From the NCBI GenBank assembly GCA_914767715.1, contig OU612073.1:8804001-8868000 (forward strand): a stretch of 64,000 nt of DNA, read 5' to 3'. The notes beneath the pieces are model-generated. The model was given only the letters and a program-made list of their open reading frames with translations, was not told the origin of the DNA and searched no databases. Below, piece by piece: positions 36,805-47,855 of the stretch. The first letter of the stretch is position 1. Every line of letters begins with the position of its first letter. The position numbers and the translations under genes were made by a program. Origin of the DNA: Membranipora membranacea (taxonomy: Eukaryota; Bryozoa; Gymnolaemata; Cheilostomatida; Membraniporidae).

Positions 36805-39800
36805 CTAAAATATTTAATATACAGCGTTGCCTTTTTACACATAATTCAATGTACTGAGAAGTTTCAAGATCAACAGTTTGTCTCTCATCCACTAAGGAGA
36901 TTTTGATCAGTCAACTTTACCCTGGTTAAATACAATTAATGAGATTGTTTTTACAGGTACCAATGCATGAGGTCATCACTTTCATCATTTTTCCATCTTT
37001 CTAACCAGTATTTTGGCTAGCCTGTCTTGACAAGCTTTGTTTGGGGGTGGGCGGGTGGGCGTTGTTGCTATTATATATTCTTCCTCATACACTGTTCCTA
37101 AGTTACCATTAACAATAACACATACTCTGAACCTAGCTTCTGAGGCAGGAGCATCGGTTTCAGTGCTAGGGCCACAATTGAGCCGTATAGGAAAGCGGAG
37201 GCTACAACATTCGTACCGTTATGCAGGTTTATTGGGTTGTACGCACAGTGAACTCACAATATATGTCCTCACATCAGTGCTATTAAATGTGATACAACTT
37301 CTTTCACTATTTTCCTCTTTTACATTGTGTTTCTATGTGTTCCTGGCTTGATTTGGCTAATTTGACGAACTGAAAGAAAAATAAAAAGTGAACAGGCATG
37401 TAGCTCTTCCCAGAGTATGAGCAGTGAAAATGTTCTATTTCATCAGGCTACATTATGTTTGCTGTTGTTGTAGTTATCTAGTTTGCAAAGAATTTCTGTC
37501 AGCAACTACTTTGCTATGCTATCATGGTTTGTTTTACCCAAATCTTGGGATGCATCTGAATAACTAACTTGTTTCATGCTTGATAATCAATCCTGTCATT
37601 AATGGCTGGACCTCAGGCTACAAAAAAAAATTTTTTTGCAGGATGTAGAGCTTTGTATTCTGCAACTTAAATATTACCACACAGCAAGACATTCAAATTT
37701 TTGTAAACTGCGATTTGTTATATGGAATCTACTGATTGATCAAAATGAGCAGTTGCCAAAATACAGATAGTAGTTCTTTTTTCATACAACAACATTTCAA
37801 TCATTCATTTTGTTAGATGAACCCTTCCAAAAATAAAATTATTGATCTTAACATTATGAAACTTTCTAATCTTTAGAATTTCTCATTTCTTAAATTTAGC
37901 ACACGTTATGTACAAAACACAAAAGGTTATTCACAAAACAAAGAGCGTAATACTTGTTCTCAAAACATTCTGCTGAGTAACAAAAACAAATAACAGCCAA
38001 AAAAGTCACCATGATATTTCGAACAACATCACAAGGTCTCAATAACTAATAGAGCATTATACGGGTCATTGCTATTCAATGTAGAAATATAGTGTAGCAA
38101 CTTGGTCCACAAACTGTACCAAGGAAGGAAGTTGTGTCATTATTAGGAACATTGTAAATCAGGTGTCGGGAATAGATTTTGTGCTTAGAGTCAGGGATGC
38201 CGATAAATAGATGTATTTTATTTTTGTTTAAATGATAATTTATTGTGTCAATTTGCTCTCAGTATGCAGGCAGGTCGGAACACACCTTGGCCTCAATGAC
38301 CAGTATTCAGTAGACTGCAGTGGGACTCAAACCCAGGATTTCCAGCACTTTCGCTCTTACCCACTGAGCTATCTCCCACTCCTGATATCTTATCTTATAG
38401 CGAGCTGTTTATTATGCCGTCCTTTGTTACCAACAGGTGTGTCACATAACCACATATGAGTGTGATATATTATGAATCACACATTGACATATGAATTTAA
38501 ATATGTGTAGTCAAAATAATGTAGGGCCAAACACTATAATATTTTAGTAATTAGACTCTTTAATCCTTGTAGAGTTGAGAAGGGCCAAACTTCAAGCATT
38601 CTAGAAAAAAAAACCTAGTGGTTGAACCAATGAACTCCCTCTCATTGGTTGAACAGATCGCTCTACTGTTTCACAAAGTTGAGTTATCTACTCTTTATGC
38701 AAGTGAGGGCAACTACCAAAAACTTAATATTGTTTAGTGATTCACCAGTGAGGGTGGGAGGTATCCCACCCTTCCTGGATTCACTTAAAAATATTTCAAC
38801 AAGAATTTCGACTGTATTCTCGTTTCATTAATTATAAGGATCATTATGCCATAATTCATTGCAAGAACCACAAACAGATATTAAAGCATAGTTATCATCA
38901 GATATTGTTTGCAAGACTTTGCTGTGCCACTCGGACACCTGATAAACTGTACATATTACGTTAATTTAATACCATATCTATTTCCAATTCCTAGCTCAAA
39001 TATTGCTAGGGATAATGCAGCTTACTGATGATAAGCCAGCACAAACTGCTCCCATCTCCAGCCATTATATTGTTGTTTAATATGCATGTATTCTACTGCT
39101 GTGTTTTTTCCAACCCAAGCTTGCAGATGGGGTCCGTTAAGGATTGAACCTTTATTGTGGATTGTAATAGCAGAGTATGTTGTTACCTCCAGCCACCTCT
39201 AAGCTAGCTAAGACAACCTGCCATGAATCTTGTAATTTAAACTATTATGTGTATGATAAAGCTGTAGTGAGCACATAAGACTCATCAAAACTGAGGCTTG
39301 TGTTTTTTTATTTGTACAGGACAGTTCTATGTCCGCATGATGATACGATCATTAAGTTTCCATGTGGATTTTAAGCTCAAGCTAGATCGAGCTGAGTTTT
39401 CACCTCCTTCTTTACCCCTTCAAAAAGATCTGATGCAGTCTGGAATTGTACTTGGAATTGGATCTCCCAATTACAAGTCATTTACTCTAACCGCAAGCTC
39501 ATCCTTCCTCACATAACTCAGCATGATCTGAATCTTCAAGCTTTGTACGATCCGATAGGCGTTTCTATTGTTTGCACAACTCCTCACTTTGCTAAGTTTG
39601 ATCCATGGAAATGCAATAAATGTCTCACCCACACTGCCTGGACCTACCAACAAGCCCCCCCCCCCCCCTCTTATGTACACAGTGAGAGGATAGGCTTTTG
39701 GCTCATACCTAAGTGATGATACACAATAATAATGTAAAATGTAAACTACTACTGGATTATGTGACTACTTTGGTCTTTTAGCGTTAGCCGAGGAAACTTA

Positions 39801-40220
39801 GCTTATTGTTCAGACTATCGATAATAATACACAAAATTAATATCGTTCATTTTGCTTGGGTTTATTTCTCCAATGGTATTGTCTACCATCTTAAACTATC
39901 AATGTCTCCACCAACAAGGATAACGATATACATATTAGATAAGTATCATTCAATAATCACATGATATTATAATATTCTTTGACAAGTTGAAAATATGAAA
40001 AAGTGTAGTGCTTTAGTGTTAGTGGCATTGCAAGTTAGCCAATCACAGGTTATAGAAAATACAACTTACATGACTTTCCATTGAGTTCCTGCTTACAATT
40101 AATTTACCATACAAAGGAAACAGCGGTCGCCTATATATTGCCCTTGCGTTGACATTGCAATTTGTGGCCCTATACGAAATTGAGTTGCCTATGTGAAGCG
40201 AAGTGTGTACATTTTGTGAT
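36805..40220. other. No gene recognised between PARP copies
   Basis: Searched by eye for the missing N-terminal macro-domain exon on the minus strand; none was found. Small ORFs (37037-37351, 39298-39516, 39471-39680) have no family signature. C-run at about 39654-39667. A sequence near 37024 (GTCTTGACAAGCTTTG) recurs in the hairpin at 43378-43431. Confidence 0.4.
38318..38382 (-). repeat. tRNA-like SINE head
   Basis: On the minus strand there is an A box GATAGCTCAGTGGGTAAGAG (from about 38374) and a B box GGGTTTGAGTCCC (38322-38334). The arrangement is tRNA-like without an acceptor stem. Confidence 0.6.
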
Positions 40221-40486
40221 TCATCTTTCAAATTTGATAACGTACTCCGGATAGGCAGCGGCATCGTGATAGACAACAAATCTTGTTGGATTATTCTCAT
40301 CATCAACTGTTGAATGAAAGCCATCACCCAAGCTCTTGACAGTGTCGGTCGCTGTGCCGTTGCGGAACTGCCCTGTAATCACCTTGGCTAATATAATATA
40401 GCTTAAGTTGTCCTGGTCTTTGGGGCAATACATGAAGGAGTACTTTGCTGTGTTGGCAAAGTAACTACCATGACCGAAGCGAGTGG
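40221..40486 (-). CDS. PARP14-like gene, exon E (catalytic C-terminus, stop TGA)
   Basis: 266 nt, acceptor TTACAG, ending at TGA 40221-40223. Contains GHGSYFANTAKYS, GDGFHSTVDDENNP and the AYPEYVIKF end typical of PARP14-type enzymes. Confidence 0.92.
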
Positions 40487-43400
40487 CTGTAAAACAGAAT
40501 GGTTATTTTGCTCTGACATGTTATATAGGTGATATCTGGATATAACAGCAAAGTTAAACATATTTTGCACAGATTTTGAGTGATGATCGTCCTTGTACTA
40601 AAACTTCAGGACATGGTGGCAGACGATATGTGATGCCTTCTATGGTAATAGAGGCTCAGAAAAGGAAAGTTCCTGCGCCTTAATGATTTAACTGGGCTCA
40701 TCAATTTTAAGAATTAGCTGAAGGCCAGAAAAATGGTTCATATTACAACATTATACAGCCGTGAAACATACACTAAAACAAAGCAGTATTCTCAATAGAC
40801 AATATTTGGAAAGTTTTACAAAAAGATTCACTTTTTATGCGCTGTAAACGATTTATTGAACTTATTTGTTAAGCATGATAAGGATGATTCCAGTATAGAA
40901 ATGTTAACTGCTAACCGTTTTTCCCAGCATAGCCCCTGTTGAATTCACTCCTGCAGATTTTAAATACAGTATCTGAGTCTGTTCCGTGCCAGAGTTGGCG
41001 CTCTACTACTACAAGAGAACTTCCCACTTCTTGCTCCACCTTCTTTTTCTGGCATTGGTACTGCACATACAGTTGTTCATTTTGGATCCTTATTATCTAA
41101 AATATAAATGTATATTTTATATCATTGTGCTGAAATCGACTGTTCATCCTGATGTTTTTGAGGCTGCTCTCTCCCAAGGTTATGAAGGCACACTTCATAA
41201 TAACACAAAGTAAGGATATATCCTTACTCTGTGATAATAAAATGCTTTGAGACTAAATTGTATATGAAAAGTAAAGTTGCAATGGCTGGTGAAAATAGCA
41301 GGCCAGAATGTTGTTAAATTGAATGTTTGATAATGTAACACCCCGACTCGCATTGCAGCCATCTGAGCACTAACTATACTGTATGATGATGTATTATCGT
41401 GTCCATTGATCTTCCAAAATGAGCAGAGTATGCTGACAAGGTCCCCAATGTTTTTTGTTCAGAAACCCAGACTGATGTAGTATCAAAATTAATAAAGTCA
41501 TTTCTGTATCATATTCATTTACAAGATGCCAATAAAGTGGCAGCTTTCAATTTTATCGGCATTGATATATGTCTCGGTCTCAAATTTTGTTGCTGTCTCG
41601 GTCTTGTCTTGTCTTGCCAAAATCTGACAGGTTGCTATCCCTAATTCATATATCAGATGGGCTGAGAATGAACAACAAATGTTTATAGGTTTGATAAGCG
41701 TCAGTCATAACCAAAATTATCTTCATTTCTTACCTCTATGATCTTGGCAGCACCACCAGAGGTTGCATCAAAAGCTGTGCAAACCTTACTGTACTCATTA
41801 ATATGGCGCATCGTCCTTTCAACTGTGACTTGAGAGTATCCATCTTGTATTTTAGACAAATCCCATGTTGGAGGTAGCTCACTCCTGCTTTCTGATTCTT
41901 TAACAAAGTTAAAAACATGTTGAATAAAAAAGCGTAGAATATTCTCTGGTTTGGCTCACCTAAGTTTCTAAGAAATGAGCTGTTCAAGCGAAGCGAATTT
42001 TATCAATGATGTTCAAGACCTAGATACATTACTTAAAATGATAAATACTTTACAAGAATCTGAGATGTAGTAGGAACATAGGCGTTGTTGAACCCACAAA
42101 CGTCGCAAACGTCAAAACGTCGCAATCTAGCATTCCACTAACGTCGCAATCCATAAAACGTCGCAACGAAGGGTTTTTAAAACATCGCAAACCCACAAAC
42201 GTCACATTTTTTTAAATGTCGCGATAGCTCGAACCCACTAACGTCGCAAATGTCACAACTCAACAAAAATACGAAGTTATCTTCTCATTTGATGCAAATT
42301 GGTGATGATGATATGTTGCCAGAAGTAGAAAGGAGCATACAAACTTCAAAACATGGTGGGGAATTGAATATCAACATTATATATTGTGCTATGGATAATT
42401 GTTGAGCATTCTCAGGTTATTTGAATCATTTTTTCACTTCCTAGGGTCGTTTTTTGTTACCTCAGAATCCATTAATGCTGCCATAAAAGGGATGCTAATC
42501 ACTATCTAGCAGATATAGTGACATACCAATTTGTGATGTACCTTAATGTTTGATTTAGCCAAAGATTGAACTTGTCAAGAGGTATTGATACAGTTGGATT
42601 GAGTGCTATATTTTTCCTCTTGCTGACATGGCCTTAATCCATCAAAGTGCACAGCCTTCCCATGATGCAACGCTTTGGATTTCCCAGATATATAAAGTCA
42701 AACTTTTTTTTTATACCATGTACCATGTAATTTTCTAATTTTCATTTTGTTGGGAGTTGTTTCCTCACAAAGTAAAACAGAATGGCTCATAACATGTTTT
42801 CTACATCCCACTTATGAAATAAAATGGTATGGTAGAAAGTTCATCCATTCTCCCTGGTTGAACATTAATGAACCTTGATTACAAACAGATGCACAAGAAC
42901 AACCATCTGAGAGCCCTGAGCGTGTTTATTGAGTTAATTTTAGTTTGATCAATGAAAACAAAAACATGTGTTCCTAGACAATACTGTGTGCCATGAGAAT
43001 GTTTTGTCTTATATACATAATATATATCTATGATATTAGGCGCTGGCTGACCATGTTAGATTTATTTATCAATATGGATAATAAGTAGGCTATGGCTACT
43101 GCAGATCTTCTCAGCCCTTTATTATTTTATTCATTGACCCTCCTCCATACCACTGAATAGATAGTATAGGCAGACCACTGTATGTATAGGTAGAATAGAT
43201 AGATACTGCTTAACTTGCTGGCTAGATAGGCAAAAGCAGGTTGAATATTTAGAGGTAGGATAATAGTCTTTGGGTACCCAGGCATAGTTGAGCTGCAATT
43301 TTTTTTAATTGATTTGATTACTAAACAAGCAAATCACGATATCTCAAAAAATTTCATCTGCTGGTCCCTTACCCTGTCTTGACAAGCTTTGCCGGAGAGG

Positions 43401-46400
43401 TTCCCCTCTCCTTCCAGCAATGCTTGTCAAGAAAGGCCACTGTTTGCCATGGTCTTGCAGGATGTGGCACTTTGAAGACTTCTCTTTCAGAGAGTATACA
43501 ATAACAAATTCAATAAAATTTAAGAGGTTAACTGCTCCCTAATAGGTAAATTCGCGCCCTTGGTATCTATTTTAAATAATCATTAATCATAATCATTTTC
43601 ATGGGGAAATCCAACTGAATCCAACTTGAATTCAAGTTGTCTCCCTATTACCAATGAGGAGATAATTCTAAGTTTCATGTCATTATCATTGAAAAACCTT
43701 ATACCGAATCATAAAATCTATTCATTTGGATTTCCCCATGAAAATGATTAATGATTATTTAATATAGATACCAAGGGCGCGAATTTATCTAATGCATATC
43801 TATCGTATTACCAAAGTGTATTGAGGCCAATTATAATTTGACTTGATTTTTTTAGGGAAACCCATTTATTATATAACCATGGCCATTAACAATAAGCCGC
43901 TGGGTCACAAAGCGATATTAAATTATGTAAATTTCCAACTGCACTATCACTGACCCACTGTCAAGGTCTCTTGTCCATAACCCAGGATTTGAGTTTACAA
44001 ACTGCATATAATTCTAGTGATCAAAATACAATCCTGTTGAGGTTTTATTATCATACCAGAGACTATAGATATAGAGACCTTCCACTTGCCATGATAACAT
44101 ATATAACCAATGCGAACACATCGAAAATTAGGCTCCGCCCCTTTCTGGTGGTAATCGCTTGGAGGTAAGCGTACCCAGTGCTATGAATTTACTACCAAAA
44201 ATTGACTAGGTGAATGATTTAGTTGTATAGTTGTTTAGTTATAAGTACATTCACACAAAACTCTCAATAATATCAACTGGGACAAATGAAATCTAAGATG
44301 TGACTTTTATATAAAATATAGGCATCAAGGAAACAAAATACTTGGTGGATGATAAAACTTTTTGGTAATGTAGCCCCCATATGTATAGAAAATTGAATAT
44401 TCAATGTGAAAATAGTTGAATGTGAACAAGCACTGATGTTATATTCTCCAGTACCGGTGACTGAATTGAATTCATCAGTTAGGCCAGCACAGAAACTTTC
44501 TATAGCATAGGTCTGAGAAAAGTATCATCCTCAAAAAGTTTTCCCGTTTAAAGTCAGCATATTGCTGATTGTTGCCTGAAGATATGTGCTTTGAACTGCT
44601 CTGAATCTGTCTATGAAGCCCAAACAAGTTTTCAAGGCGATTTGTAAAAAAAAGCTTTTCATAGCCCCAACCATCCCACAATAACTTTGAGGCAGACAGG
44701 GAGATCTTCTATCTCTCAATGCAGTAAATTCTTTACATTTGTCAGCATTGAATTGTCAGTATGAATCTGCTGACGATGCACTTTACTCTGATGCCATTCT
44801 TACTTCAGTTTTGAATGTGTGTGTATGGTTGGTACTAGTCACCATGATTAATTTTTTTTATATTAATCTTAGAGCATATATTAACAAACAAAAGGAGCCC
44901 TCTTCCTCTTGTCCTCACACATGAAAACTTTGTCCATGAATCTCATCACAACAGCTAACCTATGCCAGGCCATCATTACATCGCAGTGGGCAACAATGAT
45001 GGATTTTACTGCACAGCCCCCTTACTTTCTTACAAAAATACAGGCCTGTATAATATAAATCTCTGGCTATGAATTGTGGTTATTTTGCCTCAAATAACTC
45101 AGGTGAAAAACCTGAAATTTGATTGAGAAACCCATTGCTGTCCAAGGCAGCAGCGCTTACTTTACAACCAGAAGTGGGCGTGACCGTCAAATAACGCTGA
45201 TTGGCTATTCGCATTTCATGCGCAAGTGGAAGGTCTCTATATCTATAGTCTCTGATCATACCATAAAACCATAAAGTTGCATCTTGGGAATGATGTAAAA
45301 ATTCTTTATTCAGTAGATAAAGGGTAAGTCATAAAGAGATAAAGGGATTCATGCATAAATGATTTAACATTTATGGTAATTCAAGTAGTGTAAAAGCCTC
45401 TTAACAACTTTAAGCATAGCCTATATCAAACATGACAGTATATTTCAAGCTTGACATGTATGCAGATATTTGCCTTACTTGTGCTAAATCTTGATTAGCA
45501 CCCATTTATGACAGCATTAATGGATTCTGAGGTAACAATAAACGACCCTAGAGAGTGAAAAAATGATTCAAATAACCTGAAAAATACACAACAATTATGT
45601 ATGGCACAATATATAATGTTGATATTCATTTCCCCACCGTGTTTTGCAGTTTGTATGCTCCTTTCTACTTCTCGCAACATATAATCATCACCAATTTGCA
45701 TCAAATGAGAAGACACTTCATATTTTTGTTGAGTTGAGACATTTGCGACGTTAGTGGGTTCCAGCTATTGCGACGTGTAAAAAATTGCGACGTTTGTGGG
45801 TTTTGCGACGTTTTAAAAACCCTTCGTTGCGACGTTTTTTGGATTGCGACGTTAGTGGAATGCTAGATTGCGACGTTTTGACGTTTGCGACGTTTGCGGG
45901 TTCAACAGGCGTAATTATTATTGTAAACAGGAAAAACTCGCAACAATCCCCGTTTCAACCTTTTAAATAATTTGAGTTTGCAATGTAGGAGTTAGTTTCC
46001 AACTAAGTGTGGAAATTTTTTTGTATTTTCTTTATCACAATTTCAGTCTGACTTATCCATCCAATTGAGGCAAAGTAAAGTAAGGTCATATGACATGACA
46101 GCTTACCCAGTTTGAGCAATATCTCGTCTACAGAATTCCTGATATTTCTTATGCTTTGGTGGGAACCTTCAATGGATATATTGTCATTGGATATTGCTAC
46201 CTTGCTTATACCAAATACAGAAGCCAATTCTCTGATTTCAGTTCTCTGAAATTGTCATAGCAAAAGGAGAATTGTGTGAAAAAAAAAAAAAACTTACTCG
46301 GATGGAACACTTTCTCGTAAAGTAACACGAGCTCAACTTCAATTTACCATTTTTTGTGTGAATTTGGCTGACATCCACGCATACAATATGTGCACCCTGT

Positions 46401-46886
46401 TTTCAGATTTAATAGTTATGTTGTACATATCAGTATCTGGACATGAAATAAGAGATACACATCCCAGGATAAGACAGGTTAAATTGGAGGTTTTGGGGTA
46501 CAATGCAATTATAATGGTTAGCTTTCATATATTTTAGCAAGGACAACATACGTGAGGTAGGTGTGAACAATTTCTTGAAGCTTTACCAGGCTAAATATTT
46601 ATGAGCTCCATTTTGATACGACAGTTACCTGGCTTTCAGTAAGCTCGGTGATCCACACTCTGAGAGGGGATTCACTCCAATCGTCAGCTGAAATCAGCCT
46701 CTTCATCTCACTGCTCAGTAGAGTAATCGCTTCATCTACATTCTCCTCTTGGAAGCCAATAATATGAACTACTGTGGTTTCGCTCTGAGGGCTTATAACA
46801 GATGAACAGCTAGGAATCGTTGTCATTGCCGAGGGTGATCGGCTTTCGATAGCTAGCTGGAGTTCAGCCAGCTTTTCTTGGAATGC
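40221..46886 (-). CDS. PARP14-like mono-ADP-ribosyltransferase, 3' half (five exons, 335 codons)
   Basis: Five exons join with consistent phases into 1008 nt, open throughout: 46629-46886, 46107-46245, 41734-41897, 40916-41096 and 40221-40486. All have GT/AG borders. Residues 1-132 are KH-like segments (GFQEENVDEAITLLSSEMKR; ISNDNISIEGSHQSI). Residues 133-187 are the linker before the catalytic domain (ELPPTWDLSKIQ). Residues 188-335 are the PARP catalytic fold with IIRIQNE, LWHGT (His224), AGKN, GHGSYFA (Tyr256) and RFVVYHDAAAYPEYVIKF at the C-terminus. This order matches vertebrate PARP14/15, cytoplasmic mono-ADP-ribosyltransferases linked to antiviral responses. The third triad position aligns with Arg316, which is unusual. 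The 5' part (macro domain, start codon) is not found. An intron of 4.2 kb carries a nested transposon. Confidence 0.9.
40916..41096 (-). CDS. PARP14-like gene, exon D (catalytic, NAD-binding His)
   Basis: 181 nt, acceptor TTTTAG, donor GTTAGC, phase 0 to 1. Contains IIRIQNEQLY, ERQLWHGTDS and RGYAGKN. Confidence 0.9.
41734..41897 (-). CDS. PARP14-like gene, exon C (pre-catalytic linker)
   Basis: 164 nt, acceptor TTAAAG, donor GTAAG, phase 1 to 0. Encodes ESRSELPPTW and the EYSKVCTAF segment that precedes the catalytic domain in PARP14/15. Confidence 0.85.
42086..42504 (+). repeat. Left inverted repeat of the 3.8-kb element
   Basis: Runs from TGTTGAACCCACAAACGTCG to GGGATGCTAATC. It matches the right arm in reverse complement, with scattered substitutions. 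Confidence 0.9.
43378..43431. repeat. Short imperfect hairpin
   Basis: CTTGACAAGC and GCTTGTCAAG pair exactly at the base. GCCGGAGAGG and CCTCTCCTTCC extend the stem with mismatches. Confidence 0.6.
43544..43788. mobile_element. 245-bp foldback element
   Basis: Arms of about 65 bp (43544-43611 and 43727-43788) are near-perfect reverse complements, sharing AAATTCGCGCCCTTGGTATC and ATTTTCATGGGGAAATCC. They flank a loop that contains the palindrome AACTTGAATTCAAGTT. CTAAT occurs directly outside both ends. It is nested inside the 3.8-kb element. Confidence 0.85.
44057..45254. mobile_element. 1.2-kb hAT-like non-autonomous transposon
   Basis: The first 33 bp (starting CAGAGACTATAGATATAGAG) are repeated exactly in inverted orientation at the right end, and weaker inverted similarity continues to about 110 bp. 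ATCATAC directly abuts both ends (44050-44056 and 45255-45261) as a target-site duplication of 7 bp, or 8 bp if the adjoining C is counted. CAGAG ends and an ~8-bp duplication fit hAT elements. No transposase frame is visible. Nested inside the 3.8-kb element. Confidence 0.85.
45493..45907 (-). repeat. Right inverted repeat of the 3.8-kb element
   Basis: Reverse complement of the left arm. Its CGTCGCAA motifs are better preserved (eight exact) than those in the left arm. Confidence 0.9.
46107..46245 (-). CDS. PARP14-like gene, exon B (KH-like)
   Basis: 139 nt, acceptor TTTCAG, donor GTAAGC, phase 0 to 1. Encodes RTEIRELASVFGIS and SVDEILLKL. Confidence 0.85.
46629..46886 (-). CDS. PARP14-like gene, exon A (KH-like)
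   Basis: Acceptor ATATTCAG, donor GTAACT, 258 nt, phase 0 to 0. Encodes AFQEKLAELQ through VWITELTESQ. It contains a 20-residue serine-rich insert missing from the 36-kb copy. Confidence 0.85.
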
Positions 46887-47224
46887 CTGAATATATAACA
46901 GAATATCACAAGACTACTCAGCTAGCCAGCAATTTAGTCATGATGTCAACAAAATACCCTCACAAAAACACCCTATAAGAGCACAGTAGTAACAGGTAAG
47001 TTTCAAATTGAAAGTTGATTCCCTTAAGATATTGAATGAATAAGTTTATGTTTCTCTAACCTGACCATGGTTGATGGTTGATTAAATTCAAGTTGACATA
47101 TCACACGCCACATCTTGCAGCATGGCAGCAAAATATTATTTGCCTTAGGGGCTAGGCCACAGTATATGTGCCAGGTTGCTCACTGTTTGCAGGCCGCATA
47201 CCTGAGGGCAAACCAAACCCGAGT

Positions 47225-47312
47225 AGTTAATGGACAGCAGTGAGATCCGAACCCACGACCTTCAACATTTGCATGCTTAAAAAACGGCGCTCTAACCAAC
47301 TGAGAAATTCTA
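47225..47312 (-). repeat. tRNA-like SINE head
   Basis: On the minus strand there is an A-box-like TCTCAGTTGGTTAGAGCGCC near 47304 and a B box TGGGTTCGGATCTC near 47243-47256. Confidence 0.6.
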
Positions 47313-47855
47313 ACCAAATCAGAGAAATTTGTTTGTTTAACATTAGTGTTGTATTCAGGGTCAAGTCAAAGGGACGGGTTTCGGGTTTCTGTGGTCGGGT
47401 CATGTTAGGGTCAAGTCGGGTCAGATGTCTGCATCTTCACGGGTCTCAACTAGTGATGGTCAAAAGACTGCCTACACCTGGACTCTAACCTGAGACCTTG
47501 TGAGTTGTGACCCACAGTCCACGATCTTAACCGCTACGCTATGGATTTTGTATGACTTTAACGGAAATGGAGATTATACGATCAAAAAACATAGCTACTA
47601 GTCATGCTTTTGCTGTGATTATTAAGAACGGCTTACAACACTACATAATGCTTTCTTCAGACATCTATAATTTGATAAATACTTGACAGAAATTGATGAA
47701 ACTTGGTCTTAATTATATTCAAATAGTTATATCCCACTCTGTCAGGGTGGGTGGGGCAAGAGATCGTTGGGCTCAAGCTAAATTAAGTTGTATCTTATGG
47801 AGTAAGCGTTGTTTTCAGCTATTTTTTGTATGTATAACTTGAGGGTTTCTGTTAC
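47313..47855. other. No further dioxygenase exon found
   Basis: Searched on the minus strand for exons continuing the dioxygenase fragment, such as an iron-binding H-x-D. Only SINE-like and simple sequence were seen. Confidence 0.4.
47465..47545 (-). repeat. Second tRNA-like SINE head of a different type
   Basis: On the minus strand there is an A-box-like TAGCGTAGCGGTTAAGATCG near 47540 and a B-box-like CAGGTTAGAGTCC (47480-47492). It differs in sequence from the other SINE heads. Confidence 0.5.

Larger units (their letters stand above)
42086..45907. mobile_element. 3.8-kb TIR DNA transposon with ~417-bp inverted repeats, in a PARP intron
   Basis: The inverted arms are at 42086-42504 and 45493-45907. 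The ends are TGTTGAACCC and its complement, flanked by the 5-bp direct repeat GGCGT (42081-42085 and 45908-45912). The outer 170 bp of each arm are packed with CGTCGCAA motifs: five exact copies on the left, eight on the right. Without the two nested elements the unit is about 2.4 kb and has no transposase ORF, so it is non-autonomous. It lies wholly in the intron between exons 46107-46245 and 41734-41897 of the PARP14-like gene. The superfamily is not recognised. Confidence 0.9.

Noticed and set aside
37037-37351. 104-codon plus-strand ORF between PARP copies
   Set aside because: Low-complexity start and hydrophobic tail without family resemblance; no splice or promoter context.
41736-41987. 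83-codon minus-strand ORF at the PARP linker exon
   Set aside because: It is in a different frame from the exon that joins in phase and aligns with PARP copy 2; a shadow of exon 41734-41897.
44475-44924. Small ORFs inside the 1.2-kb hAT-like element as its transposase
   Set aside because: Too short, on conflicting strands and lacking hAT dimerisation or catalytic motifs.
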